From positions 62,001-126,000 of the forward strand of contig NZ_FOUY01000007.1 in the NCBI RefSeq assembly GCF_900115005.1: 64,000 nucleotides of DNA, in the 5' to 3' direction. Origin of the DNA: Pseudonocardia ammonioxydans (lineage in GTDB: Bacteria > Actinomycetota > Actinomycetes > Mycobacteriales > Pseudonocardiaceae). Position numbers and translations under genes: made by a program. Below the pieces are notes generated by a model. It saw only the letters and a program-made list of their open reading frames with translations, was not told the DNA's origin and ran no database searches. Positions 1 to 12,625 of this stretch are shown piece after piece; the first letter of the stretch is position 1; every line of letters starts with the position of its first letter.

Positions 1-720
1 CGGGTGGTGCTCGTCTTCGCCACCCGCGGTGAGCTCGGCGAGCCGGTGCCCGGCGTCCTGGCCGACGGCGAGCAGCTCTCGTTACGGCGCTCGGCGGAGT
101 GTTTCGCCTCGGCGCGCGAGCTCGGCGTCGCCCGCGTCGAGTTCCTCGGCTACGTCGACTCCGGGATGATGGGCGAGCCGACCAACGACGCGCCGTACTG
201 CTTCTGGCAGGCGGGGGTGGAGCACGCCGCCCGCCGGCTCGCGGTGATCCTCGAGGAGGAGGAGGCCGACGTCGTCACCACCTACGACGACAACGGCGGC
301 TACGGCCACCCCGACCACATCCAGGTGCACCGGGTCGGCAACCGGGCCGGCGAGCTCGCCGGGGTGCCGGTGGTCGCGCAGAACACCACGAACCGGGACT
401 GGATGCTGCGCGGGATGCGCGGTCTGCAGAAGGACCGTGGTGCCGACTGGACGCCGCCGGAGATCCCCGACGACGGCTCGTTCGGCAAGCCCGAGTCGGA
501 GATCACCCACCGGGTCGAGGCCGTCGAGTACGCCGAGGTCAAGCGGGCGTCGATGCGCGCGCACGCCAGCCAGATGGGGCCCGACCACTTCATGCTGACG
601 ATGCCCGAGCCGGTGTTCGCGATGGGGCTGGGCACCGAGTTCTACATCGTCGAGGTCCAGCCGAACCCGGCCTCGGCGCCGGACGTGTGGACCGACGTCT
701 TCGAGCCGCTCCGCCCGTGA
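1..720 (+). CDS. PIG-L/LmbE family deacetylase, 5' end cut by window
   Basis: Zinc-dependent N-acetylglucosaminyl deacetylase-like protein. The reading frame is open at base 1 (first codon CGG), so the true start and the N-terminal HPDDE metal motif lie outside the window. The visible 239 residues carry the second metal motif YDDNGGYGHPDH near residue 105. The C-terminal part (EPVFAMGLGTEFY) resembles Mca/MshB relatives that act on mycothiol conjugates. The substrate cannot be told from this fragment. The stop codon lies inside the perfect hairpin shared with the convergent acyltransferase gene. Confidence 0.85.
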   Translation, partial: RVVLVFATRGELGEPVPGVLADGEQLSLRRSAECFASARELGVARVEFLGYVDSGMMGEPTNDAPYCFWQAGVEHAARRLAVILEEEEADVVTTYDDNGGYGHPDHIQVHRVGNRAGELAGVPVVAQNTTNRDWMLRGMRGLQKDRGADWTPPEIPDDGSFGKPESEITHRVEAVEYAEVKRASMRAHASQMGPDHFMLTMPEPVFAMGLGTEFYIVEVQPNPASAPDVWTDVFEPLRP

Positions 721-761
721 GTGGTTTTCGCGGTCCTGACCGCGAAAACCACTCACGGGCG
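712..761. terminator. Perfect 23-bp hairpin between convergent genes
   Basis: Arms 712-734 and 739-761 are exact reverse complements around a 4-nt loop. Both stop codons (TGA ending at 720 on plus, TCA at 753-755 for the minus gene) lie inside the arms, so one palindrome ends both genes. Each arm contains a TTTTCG or CGAAAA run. Read as a bidirectional terminator. Confidence 0.75.
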
Positions 762-1886
762 CGGTAGCGCGAACCGGTCCCAGGTGCGCATCAGCGCGCC
801 GTGCGCCGGGCGTTCGACGAGCCGGGTCAGCAACCAGCCGAGCAGGACCGCGGTGACCAGCATCGCCGCGGACTGCAGCAGCGGCCCGACGCCGACGTCC
901 TGCAGCCGGCGCATGAGGACGTAGCCGACGGTCTGGTGCATCAGGTACACGCCGTAGGAGATTCCGGCCAGCCACCGGACCGCCGACGCGACCGGGGCCG
1001 GCGTCCACGCCCCCGGCCGCGGCAGCCGCGCGACCAGCGCGACCAGCGCGATCCCCACGCACACCAGGCCCGCGGCCATCGCGTCGAGGTGGTCGAGGTC
1101 GAAGCGCACGACGTTGTCCGGGCCGGGGGTGAAGGCGTGCACGAACTGCGCCACCCCGCAGAGGGTGAGCAGGGCACCGGCGTGGGCGTTGCCGATGCGC
1201 CGGGTCGACCACAGCCAGACGGCGATCCCGGCCACGAACAGGTGCAGCCGGTGGAACCCGAAGCCGTCGGAGATCATCCGGTACCACTCCGGCGGGTCGG
1301 CCGGGTCGTTCGGCGCCGCCCGCAGCGGCCACAGCAGCAGCGGGACGACGACCATCATCCACAGCAGGATCCGCAGCCGCGGCCCGGTGCCCCAGCGGGT
1401 CACGCTGAGCACGGCCGCCGCGGTGAACGCCATGAGCTGCAGCGGCAGCGTCCAGAACGCGGGGTCGAGCCAGGGGAACCGCTCGGTGTCCCAGTTCCCG
1501 AGCATCAGCCAGTTGACGACGAGCTCGCGGGCGGGCGGGTCGCCCCAGTCCTCGGGGGACAGGTAGCGCAGCGCGGTCCAGGCGATCGGCACGGCGACGA
1601 GGAAGGCCGGTAGCAGCCGGGACACCCGGCCCCACCAGTAGCGCCCGGGGGAGTGCCTGCCCAGGGTGGCGCACGCGAAGTACGCCGAGATCACCAGCAG
1701 CAGGCTCGCGCCGACCTGGTGATCGAAGGAGAACCGGCGCGGGATCAGCTCCGGGTGCAGCGTCGGGCCCAGGTGGGTGGCGTGGTAGAGGACCACGAGC
1801 AGCACGAACCCGCTGCGGAGCACGTCCCAGCCGGGTTCCCGGCGCCGGGAGCCGGGTCGACCGGGTTCCGGTGTCGGTACGACCAC
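753..1886 (-). CDS. Acyltransferase family 3 membrane protein
   Basis: Integral membrane O-acyltransferase of the OafA/YrhL type, 377 residues, with about ten hydrophobic segments. The N-terminal RSGFVLLVVLYHATH carries the family's conserved His, and the late GISYGVYLMHQ motif is also typical. These enzymes move acyl groups onto cell-surface sugars, lipids or antibiotics; the acceptor here is unknown. The GTG at 1886 was chosen because a TACCGT box sits exactly 6 nt upstream, the spacing seen at many starts in this window, and because a longer reading would run into the ctaD leader. It converges on the deacetylase gene and shares its hairpin terminator. Confidence 0.75.
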   Translation of the reverse strand: MVVPTPEPGRPGSRRREPGWDVLRSGFVLLVVLYHATHLGPTLHPELIPRRFSFDHQVGASLLLVISAYFACATLGRHSPGRYWWGRVSRLLPAFLVAVPIAWTALRYLSPEDWGDPPARELVVNWLMLGNWDTERFPWLDPAFWTLPLQLMAFTAAAVLSVTRWGTGPRLRILLWMMVVVPLLLWPLRAAPNDPADPPEWYRMISDGFGFHRLHLFVAGIAVWLWSTRRIGNAHAGALLTLCGVAQFVHAFTPGPDNVVRFDLDHLDAMAAGLVCVGIALVALVARLPRPGAWTPAPVASAVRWLAGISYGVYLMHQTVGYVLMRRLQDVGVGPLLQSAAMLVTAVLLGWLLTRLVERPAHGALMRTWDRFALPRP

Positions 1887-1892
1887 CCCGCC

Positions 1893-1898
1893 ACGGTA
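1893..1898 (-). promoter_or_regulatory. Leaderless -10 box (TACCGT) for the acyltransferase
   Basis: TACCGT fits TAnnnT and lies 6 nt before the GTG, so transcription would begin at or next to the start codon. The spacing recurs at over a dozen genes here. Confidence 0.5.
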
Positions 1899-1989
1899 GG
1901 CATGGGCCCCGCGCGGCCCCGGCGGTACCCCCGGGCGGGCCGCGGGGGTGATCCCGGACACCGGCGGGCCCGGTGGAAGGCTGCCCTGA

Positions 1990-2023
1990 TTGCGCTTCCG
2001 GAGAGTGTTCGTTCTACTCTCCG
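1990..2023 (+). promoter_or_regulatory. Candidate ctaD promoter with inverted repeat
   Basis: TTGCGC (1990-1995) and TACTCT (2015-2020) could be -35 and -10 boxes with a long 19-bp spacer. Between and over them lies an exact inverted repeat, CGGAGAGT (1999-2006) and ACTCTCCG (2016-2023), which could be an operator. Seen directly; function is inferred. Confidence 0.35.
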
Positions 2024-2083
2024 TAGAGCACGATCGGCGGCTTTCCGGCCCGACCGGAGGCGGGCCGTCGATCGAGAAGTAGA

Positions 2084-2106
2084 GTCCCCGCGGAGTCCGC
2101 GAGGAC
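2084..2106 (+). promoter_or_regulatory. Hairpin in the ctaD leader
   Basis: GTCCCCGCGG and CCGCGAGGAC pair with one mismatch around a 3-nt loop, about 35 nt before the chosen ctaD start. It could affect mRNA stability or translation; no known riboswitch is recognised. Confidence 0.3.
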
Positions 2107-2139
2107 TTGCTCAGGTCAGGCAAGTGCATGGAGGCCCAG

Positions 2140-5889
<3,750 letters not shown>

Positions 5890-5908
5890 CCGGCCGCTGA
5901 CCGGCCGG

Positions 5909-5924
5909 GAGCCGCTGCCGGCTC
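5909..5924. terminator. Short hairpin between convergent genes
   Basis: GAGCCG and CGGCTC pair around CTGC at the junction of the PTH2-like and hydrolase genes, touching the hydrolase stop codon. The stem is only 6 bp, so it is a weak candidate. Confidence 0.35.
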
Positions 5925-6807
5925 AGCCGCGGTCGACCTCGGTGACGAACGTGAGCACCCGCTCGTTCACCACCTCCGGGAACTCCCCGTTCAGCGCGTG
6001 CCCGGCACCGTCGACGATCTCGACCCGGACGTCCGGCAGGAGTGCCCGCGCCCGCTCCCGGGAGCGCCGGGCGTCGTGGGTGCGGCTGCGCCCGCCCAGC
6101 AGGGCCAGTACCGGGACCCGCAGCCCGCGCAGGTCGTCGTCGGCGGGCAGCGCCGGCGGCGGGGTGACGTTGCGGAAGTCCCCGGCGGCGGCGACGGTCA
6201 GCCGGCCGATCGGGCCGTCGAACAGCGTGTCGTCGGCGTCGACGATCCAGCGCAGTGCCCTCCGCCGCAGCCCGACCGGCAGGCCGGGGACGGTGAGCAG
6301 CCCCGCCACCACCAGTCCCGGCCGGATCCGGCCGAGCACCTGGGTCGGCTCGATCATCGACAGGGACGCGACCCGGGCCGGTTCCCGCAGGGCGACCTGG
6401 ACGGCGAGCCAGCAGCCGATCGACTGCCCGACCAGGTGCGCGGGGCCGGTGTCGAGGGCGTCGAGCACCGAGGTGAGCCAGGACGCCTGGTCCTCGCCGG
6501 AGCGGAGCGGCCGCTCCTGGCGGGACGGACCGGCGTCGCCGAGCGGCTCGACCGCGTAGACGGTCCGCGCGGCGGACCAGGCGTGCAGGTTCGGCAGCCA
6601 CAGCGCCGAGGTCCCGCCGCGCCCGGGCAGCAGGACCATCGGCGCCCCACCTCCTGCGCCGAACCGGTACACGCGCACGGTGCCGAACGGGGTCGGGACG
6701 TCCTCGGTGCCGGCAGGCGTCGGCAGCAGGGCGAGTGCCTCGGCGTAGAGCCGGCCGAAGCGTTGCTCCGCCTCGGGGGTCGTGAACCGCCCCACGTCGG
6801 TACCCAT
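5923..6807 (-). CDS. Alpha/beta hydrolase
   Basis: 294-residue alpha/beta-hydrolase fold protein. Visible: an oxyanion-region motif LLPGRGG, nucleophile elbow GQSIGCW (Ser), and a C-terminal GAGHALNGEFP supplying the catalytic His. Substrate unknown. The ATG at 6807 was chosen over upstream starts because a GGGAGG site lies 5-6 nt before it. It diverges from the symporter operon over a 143-bp intergenic region. Confidence 0.8.
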   Translation of the reverse strand: MGTDVGRFTTPEAEQRFGRLYAEALALLPTPAGTEDVPTPFGTVRVYRFGAGGGAPMVLLPGRGGTSALWLPNLHAWSAARTVYAVEPLGDAGPSRQERPLRSGEDQASWLTSVLDALDTGPAHLVGQSIGCWLAVQVALREPARVASLSMIEPTQVLGRIRPGLVVAGLLTVPGLPVGLRRRALRWIVDADDTLFDGPIGRLTVAAAGDFRNVTPPPALPADDDLRGLRVPVLALLGGRSRTHDARRSRERARALLPDVRVEIVDGAGHALNGEFPEVVNERVLTFVTEVDRG

Positions 6808-6950
6808 CGCCGCCTCCCAGCCGCCCCGGTCGGCGGGGACGGAAGAGGAGAGTACGGGAACCGACGCCGGGCGGTGACGATGTTCCCCGACCCGTGTGGC
6901 CGCGTCTGTGACCTTCGTAACCGGCACGGACCCACGTCGTTACCGAGAGT

Positions 6951-7328
6951 ATGACCAGACAGGCTCAGCCGTCACATCCGATGTTCCGCCCGGTACCGCC
7001 GGGCCCGTCGGGGGCCGGACGGGACCTCTGGGCCACGGCGGCGGACAGCCCGGAGTTCGCCGAGCTCCGACGGCGCCTACTGCGGTTCGTCCTGCCGGCG
7101 ACGGCCGGCTTCCTGGTCTGGTTCTTCGCCTTCATCGGGCTCACCGCCTGGGCGCCGGAGCTGATGAGCACCAGGGTGGTCGGTGACCTGACGCTGGTGC
7201 TGGTGCTGGCCGTCGCGCAGTTCGTCTCGACCTTCGCGCTCACCGCCGCCTACGTCCGGTACGCCAACCGCAGGCTCGACCCGCTCGCCGACGACATCCG
7301 CGGCCGGCTCGAGGGGACCCACCTGTGA
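6951..7328 (+). CDS. DUF485 small membrane protein
   Basis: 125 residues with two transmembrane helices (about 45-67 and 78-100) and the DUF485 pattern (SPEFAELRRRLLRFVLPAT). These proteins are almost always encoded directly before ActP-type acetate/monocarboxylate symporters and are thought to be accessory subunits. The stop overlaps the symporter start by 4 nt. Confidence 0.85.
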   Translation: MTRQAQPSHPMFRPVPPGPSGAGRDLWATAADSPEFAELRRRLLRFVLPATAGFLVWFFAFIGLTAWAPELMSTRVVGDLTLVLVLAVAQFVSTFALTAAYVRYANRRLDPLADDIRGRLEGTHL

Positions 7329-9274
7329 GCATCGCGGATCCCGCCGGCACGGACGTCCCGGCCCCGACCCTCGCCGCGGCGGCACCCGCACCGGGCGACC
7401 CGGTACTCAACATCGTGGTGTTCACCGCGTTCATCCTGTTCGCCTTCGTCCTCGTGATGCGGGTCCGGCGCCGGTCGGGGGCCGCGACCGCGGACTACTA
7501 CACCGCGGGCAGCCGGTTCACCGGAGCGGAGAACGGGCTCGCCCTGTCCGGCGACTTCCTCTCCGCCGCGACGTTCCTGGGCATCGTCGGAGCGGTCGCC
7601 GTGGCCGGCCCGGACGGCTACGTCTACGCGGTGGTGGCCTTCGTGGCCTGGCTGGTGGCGCTGTTCTTCGTCGCCGAGCTGCTGCGCAACACGGGCCGGT
7701 ACACGATGGCCGACGTCCTGGGTTACCGGCTGCGGAAACGGCCGGTCCGCGCGGCGGCCGCGACCTCGGCGGTGGTGATCTCGACGCTCTACCTGCTCGG
7801 CCAGCTCGCCGGTGCCGGCGGCCTGATCGCGCTGCTGCTGAACATCACCGACCGGGCCGCCCAGTCGGCGGTGATCGCCGGCGTCGGTGCCGTCGTGGTC
7901 GCCTACGTGCTGGTCGGCGGCATGTCCGGCACGACCTGGATCCAGATCGTGAAGGCCTGCCTGCTGCTCGTGACCGGGCTGGTGATGGCGGCGTTCGTGC
8001 TCGGGACCTCCGGGCTCAGCCTGCCCGCGCTGCTCTCCGCCGCCGTGGCGAACCATCCCGGCGGCGAGGCGGTGCTGCAGCCCGGGTTGCTCTACGGCGG
8101 TTCCCTCACCGCGAACCTCGATCTGGTGTCGCTGGCCCTCGGGGGAGTGCTGGGCGTGGCCGGGCTCCCGCACATCATGATGCGCTTCTACACCGTGCCC
8201 GACGCCCGTCAGGCCCGGCGGTCGGTGGTGTGGGCGATCTGGCTCATCGGTGCGTTCTTCCTGCTGGTGCTCGTCCTCGGGTACGGCGCCACCGCGCTCG
8301 TGGGGCCGCAGGCGATCATGGCCGCCCCGGGCGGGGTGAACTCGGCGGCACCGCTGCTGGCGCTGCAGATCGGTGGCCCGGTGCTGCTCGCGCTGGTCTC
8401 GGCGGTGGCGTTCGCGACGATCCTCGCCGTCGTCGCCGGTCTGATGATCACCGCGGCCGCGGCGTTCGCGCACGACGTCTACGCCCAGCTGATGCGCAAC
8501 GGCCGGGCCACGGCGGAGGAGGAGGTCCGGGTCGCGCGCCGGACCACGCTGGTCATCGGGGTGGTCGGCATCGCGGGCGGGATCCTGGCCAACGGCCAGA
8601 ACATCGCCTTCCTGGCCGCCCTGACGTTCGCGATGGCCGCCTCGGCCAACCTGCCGACGCTGCTGTACTCGCTGTTCTGGAGGCGGTTCACCACCACCGG
8701 CGCGGTGTGGAGCATCTACGGCGGCCTCACGGTCACGCTGACGCTGATCGTCTTCTCACCCGCGGTGTCCGGGACACCGGAGTCGATGCTGCCCGGCCTG
8801 GACTTCGCGTGGTTCCCGCTGAGCAACCCGGGCCTGGTCTCGGTGCCGGCGGGCTTCCTGCTCGGCTACCTCGGCTCGGTGCTGGGTCGTGAGCGGCCCG
8901 ACGACGCCGGCTACGCGCAGATCTCGGTCCGGGCCCTGACCGGTGCCGGCCTGCAGCGCCGGGTGACCGGCGACCCCGCCGCGCCGCCCCCGCTCGGACG
9001 GCACCGGACCGGGGCACCCGGCCGCGCACCGGGCTCGGCACCGGGCCGCGCACCGGGCCGGGTGGCGGGCCCGGTCCCGAGCCCGGCTGCGGGGACGCCC
9101 GGACGGGGCCCGGCGTCGCAACCCGGCGGCCCGGTTCCGGCGGGACCCCGGGGACCGGTGGGGGTGGCGGGGGACCCCGGCCGGCCGGGTCCTCCGGACG
9201 CCGCGCTCCGGCTGGGCCGGAACCGGCCGTACCGCCCCGGTGACGCAGCGGGCCCCGGCGGCCCGCGCCGGTGA
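7325..9274 (+). CDS. Cation/acetate (monocarboxylate) symporter, SSS family
   Basis: Sodium:solute symporter of the ActP/MctC type with about 13 transmembrane helices; it likely imports acetate, pyruvate or propionate. The early motif YYTAGSRFTGAENGLALSGD and the FLSAATFLG segment are typical. The usual core ends near residue 545. After it comes a tail of about 90 residues made almost only of Pro, Gly, Ala and Arg, which is unusual for the family and probably disordered in the cytoplasm. The GTG start overlaps the DUF485 stop (GTGA). The downstream bases continue into 17-bp tandem repeats. Confidence 0.88.
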   Translation: MSIADPAGTDVPAPTLAAAAPAPGDPVLNIVVFTAFILFAFVLVMRVRRRSGAATADYYTAGSRFTGAENGLALSGDFLSAATFLGIVGAVAVAGPDGYVYAVVAFVAWLVALFFVAELLRNTGRYTMADVLGYRLRKRPVRAAAATSAVVISTLYLLGQLAGAGGLIALLLNITDRAAQSAVIAGVGAVVVAYVLVGGMSGTTWIQIVKACLLLVTGLVMAAFVLGTSGLSLPALLSAAVANHPGGEAVLQPGLLYGGSLTANLDLVSLALGGVLGVAGLPHIMMRFYTVPDARQARRSVVWAIWLIGAFFLLVLVLGYGATALVGPQAIMAAPGGVNSAAPLLALQIGGPVLLALVSAVAFATILAVVAGLMITAAAAFAHDVYAQLMRNGRATAEEEVRVARRTTLVIGVVGIAGGILANGQNIAFLAALTFAMAASANLPTLLYSLFWRRFTTTGAVWSIYGGLTVTLTLIVFSPAVSGTPESMLPGLDFAWFPLSNPGLVSVPAGFLLGYLGSVLGRERPDDAGYAQISVRALTGAGLQRRVTGDPAAPPPLGRHRTGAPGRAPGSAPGRAPGRVAGPVPSPAAGTPGRGPASQPGGPVPAGPRGPVGVAGDPGRPGPPDAALRLGRNRPYRPGDAAGPGGPRR

Positions 9275-9289
9275 CCGGATCCGGCAGGG

Positions 9290-9391
9290 CTCGGCCGTGC
9301 CGCCGGGACCGCTGTGCCGCTGCGACCGCTGTGCCGCTGGGACCGCTGTGCCGCCGCGACCACTGTGCCGTCGCGACCGCCGTGGCGCACG
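9290..9391. repeat. 17-bp tandem repeat, about 6 units
   Basis: Degenerate units of GACCGCTGTGCCGCTGC at 9307, 9324, 9341, 9358 and 9375, with a weaker unit before. They fill the gap between the convergent symporter and helicase genes. No coding role is supported. Confidence 0.8.
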
Positions 9392-9459
9392 CCGGCGCCC
9401 GGCGCCGCCGTGACCCGTGTCCCGTGCCCGGTGTCCATGGACCCGGGCCCGGACCCGGA

Positions 9460-11538
9460 TCAGGCGCCGCGCAGCCGCTCGAGCGCGCCGTGCACCTTCG
9501 TGACGTCGGTCGTCTCCCAGAACGGCGGCAACGACGCGCGCAGGAACCCGCCGTAGCGCGCGGTGGCGATCCGCGGGTCCAGGATTGCGACGACACCACG
9601 GTCGTCGGTGGCCCGCAGCAGCCGGCCCGCACCCTGGGCCAGCAGCAGCGCGGCGTGCGTCGCCGAGACCGACAGGAACCCGTTGCCGCCGCGGGCGTCG
9701 GTGGCCTTCTGCCGGGCCGAGACCAGCGGGTCGTCGGGGCGCGGGAACGGGATCCGGTCGATGAGCACCAGGGACAGCGAGGGGCCGGGCACGTCGACGC
9801 CCTGCCACAGCGACAGCGTCCCGAACAGCGACGTCTCCTCGTCCTCGGCGAACCGCTTGACCAGCAGCATCGTCGAGTCGTCGCCCTGGCACAGCAGCGG
9901 GGTGTCGAGCCTGCCCCGCAGCGCCTCGGTGGCCTGCTTGGCCGCCCGGGTGGAGGAGAACAGCCCCAGCGTGCGGCCGCCCGCGGCGCGCACCAGGCCC
10001 TCGATCTCGTCCAGCGTCGCCTGCGCGAGGCCGTCGCGGCCGGGGGAGGGGAGCCGTTTCGCGAGGTAGAGGATCCCGGAGCGGCCGTGCGCGAACGGGG
10101 AGCCGACGTCGAGGCCCTGCCAGCGCGGGGCGTCCGGGTCCTGGACCGGGCCGTGCCCCTCGGGCGTGGCCGGTGGGGTGTCGCCGACCTCCTTGGGCTG
10201 CGACGCGGGGAGACCCCACTGCCGGGCCAGCGCGTCGAACGACCCGCCCAGCGCCAGCGTCGCCGAGGTCAGCACGGTGGTGCGGGTGTTGAACAGCCGC
10301 TCCCGCAGCAGCCCGCCGACCGACAGCGGTGCCACCCGCAGCACCTTGTAGCGGGAGCCGTCGGGGCCCTGCTCCCCGAGCCACACCACGTCGCGGCGCT
10401 TCGCCGGGTCGGTCTCGGCGAACGTGTCGTTGAGCCGGACGCAGGTCTCGGACACCTCGTCGAGCACCGCGAGGGCGAGCTTGCGGGCGGCGGCGCCCTC
10501 GGGGTCGCCGTCGTCGGAGCGCTTGTTCGCGCCCATCGCCTGGCGGCAGCCGGCGGCGGCGGACAGGATCGCGTTCAGCGCGCCCGCGGCCGGGGTCGGC
10601 AGCGACTCCCAGCGACCGGTGGCCATGTCGTCGAGCACCGCGCCGAGGCCCTCTCCGGACTCGGCGAGCCGGTCGGCCAGCTCCTGGTCGACGAGCTTGC
10701 CGCAGCGCCGCGCGGCGGTGGCGACCGTGCCGGCTGTCAGCTCCGCCGTCGCCGCGCCGGTGACCCGGTCGACCAGCTCGTGCGCCTCGTCGACGATCAC
10801 GGCGTCGTGCTCGGGCAGCACCTGCGCCTCGCCCATCGCGTCGATCGCGAGCAGGGCGTGGTTGGTGACGACGATGTCGGCCCGGCCGGCCTCGGCGCGG
10901 GCCTTCTCGGCGAAGCAGTCCTCGCCGACCGGGCAGCGGCTGGCGCCGAGGCACTCCCGCGCGGTCACCGACACCTGCCGCCACGCGGTGTCCGGGACAC
11001 CGGGGACGAGCTCGTCCCGGTCCCCGGTCTCGGTGTCGGAGGCCCACTCGTGCAGCCGCTTCACGTTGCGGCCCAGCGCGGAGATCGCGAACGCGTCGAA
11101 CAGCTGCTCCTCGGGCGCATCCGCAGTATCTCCCATGTCGCCGTGCAGCTTGTTCAGGCACAGGTAGTTGCGCCGGCCCTTGAGGATCGCGAACGTCGGC
11201 TCCCGGCCGAGCACCTTCTTCAGGCTCTTCGCCACCCGCGGCAGGTCGCGGTCGACGAGCTGGCGCTGCAGGGCGATCGTCGCCGTCGACACCACGACGG
11301 TGGTGTCGCGGGCGATCGCGTGCCGGATCGCGGGCACCAGGTAGGCCAGTGACTTCCCGGTGCCGGTGCCGGCCTGCACGGCCAGGTGCTCCCCGGACGA
11401 CAGCGACCGGCGCACCGCGTCGGCCATCCGGTCCTGGCCCTCCCGGCGCGACCCACCGACCGAGGAGACGGCGGTCTCCAGCAGCTCGTGCACCCCGGGC
11501 AGGTCGCGGGTCTGCACGGGTGTCGGGGCGGCGGGCAC
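9460..11538 (-). CDS. dinG: ATP-dependent DNA helicase, DinG/XPD type
   Basis: Superfamily 2 helicase of 692 residues for DNA repair or R-loop removal. Walker A is AGTGTGKS near residue 57 and the Walker B box is DEAH near residue 239. Four cysteines between them (one in NYLCLNK, three in ECLGASRCPVGEDC) fit an iron-sulfur cluster as in XPD and DinG. C-terminal motif QGAGRLLR matches motif VI. The GTG start has a TAGCAT box 6 nt upstream. This gene precedes pncB in M. tuberculosis too. Confidence 0.9.
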   Translation of the reverse strand: MPAAPTPVQTRDLPGVHELLETAVSSVGGSRREGQDRMADAVRRSLSSGEHLAVQAGTGTGKSLAYLVPAIRHAIARDTTVVVSTATIALQRQLVDRDLPRVAKSLKKVLGREPTFAILKGRRNYLCLNKLHGDMGDTADAPEEQLFDAFAISALGRNVKRLHEWASDTETGDRDELVPGVPDTAWRQVSVTARECLGASRCPVGEDCFAEKARAEAGRADIVVTNHALLAIDAMGEAQVLPEHDAVIVDEAHELVDRVTGAATAELTAGTVATAARRCGKLVDQELADRLAESGEGLGAVLDDMATGRWESLPTPAAGALNAILSAAAGCRQAMGANKRSDDGDPEGAAARKLALAVLDEVSETCVRLNDTFAETDPAKRRDVVWLGEQGPDGSRYKVLRVAPLSVGGLLRERLFNTRTTVLTSATLALGGSFDALARQWGLPASQPKEVGDTPPATPEGHGPVQDPDAPRWQGLDVGSPFAHGRSGILYLAKRLPSPGRDGLAQATLDEIEGLVRAAGGRTLGLFSSTRAAKQATEALRGRLDTPLLCQGDDSTMLLVKRFAEDEETSLFGTLSLWQGVDVPGPSLSLVLIDRIPFPRPDDPLVSARQKATDARGGNGFLSVSATHAALLLAQGAGRLLRATDDRGVVAILDPRIATARYGGFLRASLPPFWETTDVTKVHGALERLRGA

Positions 11539-11544
11539 CGTTCG

Positions 11545-11550
11545 ATGCTA
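11545..11550 (-). promoter_or_regulatory. Leaderless -10 box (TAGCAT) for the helicase
   Basis: TAGCAT followed by 6 nt and the GTG start on the minus strand. Confidence 0.5.
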
Positions 11551-11684
11551 CCGAGCGGGTCCGACGGTCACGGCCGGACCGGGGAGGCCGACACGCAGGG
11601 ACGCGGGCCGGCCGCGAGACGCACCACATGTGATAAAGGGCGGCCGGTGCCCGGTGAGCGGCGACACAGCGTCACCATGGTGGG

Positions 11685-12581
11685 GTGACTGCCACTATCC
11701 CGACTGAGAACGCCACGGTTCCGCAGCCGAGCGGGTTCCCGGTGCTGATCGAGCACGAGGCGCGCTACGCCGACCTCGACCCGAGCCGCCGGATCGGCCG
11801 CGACGCACTGGTGCGCTGGTTCGAGGACGCCCGGGTCGCCGTCGAGCGCGACACCTTCGGCGCCGACCTGGTCGCGCGGCTGCAGTCCCGGGTCCGGCTG
11901 CTCCTCGCCGCGATCCGGGTCGACGTGCTCGCCCCGCTGCGCGTCGCCGGCTCCTACCGGATCGGTGTCGGCGTGAGCCACGTCGGCACGACGTCGTTCT
12001 CCTACCGCTACGCGGTCTTCGCCGGCGACGAGTGCGTCGCCACCGGCGAGTCGACCTCGGTGCACACCGACGGGGACGCTCCGGCCCCGCTGCCCGGTGA
12101 GGTCCGCGAGGCGCTGACCACGCTGATGATCGAGGCCCCGGCCCCGGTCCGCCCCGAGCGCGGCGACGCCCGCGCCGTCCGCGAGAACTACCCGTTCCGC
12201 TGGGACGTCCGGACCCGGTTCACCGACCTCGACACCAACCGGCACGTCAACAACGTGGCGCTGGCGTCGTGGTACCTCGACGGCCTGGCCGAGCTGCACT
12301 CGGACGTCTTGGGCTACCCGGCCGGCGGGCCGCTGGACGGGCTGTCGCCGTCGTCGCTGTCGGTGCAGTACCTCGACCAGGTGCACTACCCGGGCATCTA
12401 CCAGCTGCGGGTGGGCGTCGAGGAGATCGGCGAGGACACCGTCCGCTACGTCTGCGGCCTGTTCGACGAGCGCCGCCTGATCGGGCTCGCCGAGGCCGAG
12501 GGCTTCCACCACGCCCCGGGCGAGAACGGCGACCCGGTGCGGCTGGCGGAGGCGCTGGCCCCGTTCCGCTTCGGGGACTGA
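11685..12581 (+). CDS. Double hotdog acyl-CoA/acyl-ACP thioesterase
   Basis: 298 residues formed by two hotdog (4HBT-like) halves, like mycobacterial Rv2475c and plant Fat thioesterases. The first half starts EARYADLDPSRRIGRDAL, the second has the clearer motif FTDLDTNRHVNNVALASWY near residue 185. It should hydrolyse a fatty acyl thioester; chain length is unknown. The GTG start follows a CACCAT sequence by 6 nt, a weaker version of the leaderless box. Confidence 0.82.
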   Translation: MTATIPTENATVPQPSGFPVLIEHEARYADLDPSRRIGRDALVRWFEDARVAVERDTFGADLVARLQSRVRLLLAAIRVDVLAPLRVAGSYRIGVGVSHVGTTSFSYRYAVFAGDECVATGESTSVHTDGDAPAPLPGEVREALTTLMIEAPAPVRPERGDARAVRENYPFRWDVRTRFTDLDTNRHVNNVALASWYLDGLAELHSDVLGYPAGGPLDGLSPSSLSVQYLDQVHYPGIYQLRVGVEEIGEDTVRYVCGLFDERRLIGLAEAEGFHHAPGENGDPVRLAEALAPFRFGD

Positions 12582-12590
12582 GGCCCGGCG

Positions 12591-12625
12591 GTCACCGTCG
12601 ATCACCCCGGGGTGACGACGGTGAC
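12591..12625. terminator. Hairpin between thioesterase and pncA
   Basis: GTCACCGTCG(A)TCACCCC pairs with GGGGTGACGACGGTGAC with one bulged base and almost no loop. It covers the pncA stop codon and follows the thioesterase stop, so it can serve both strands. Confidence 0.6.

Noticed and set aside
6907..6922. CRP-like site before the DUF485/symporter genes
   Set aside because: Only the TGTGA half matches; the second half (TAACC) does not.
8911..9438. 175-codon minus frame opposite the symporter tail and repeats
   Set aside because: Composed of repeat translation and antisense filler with no start context.
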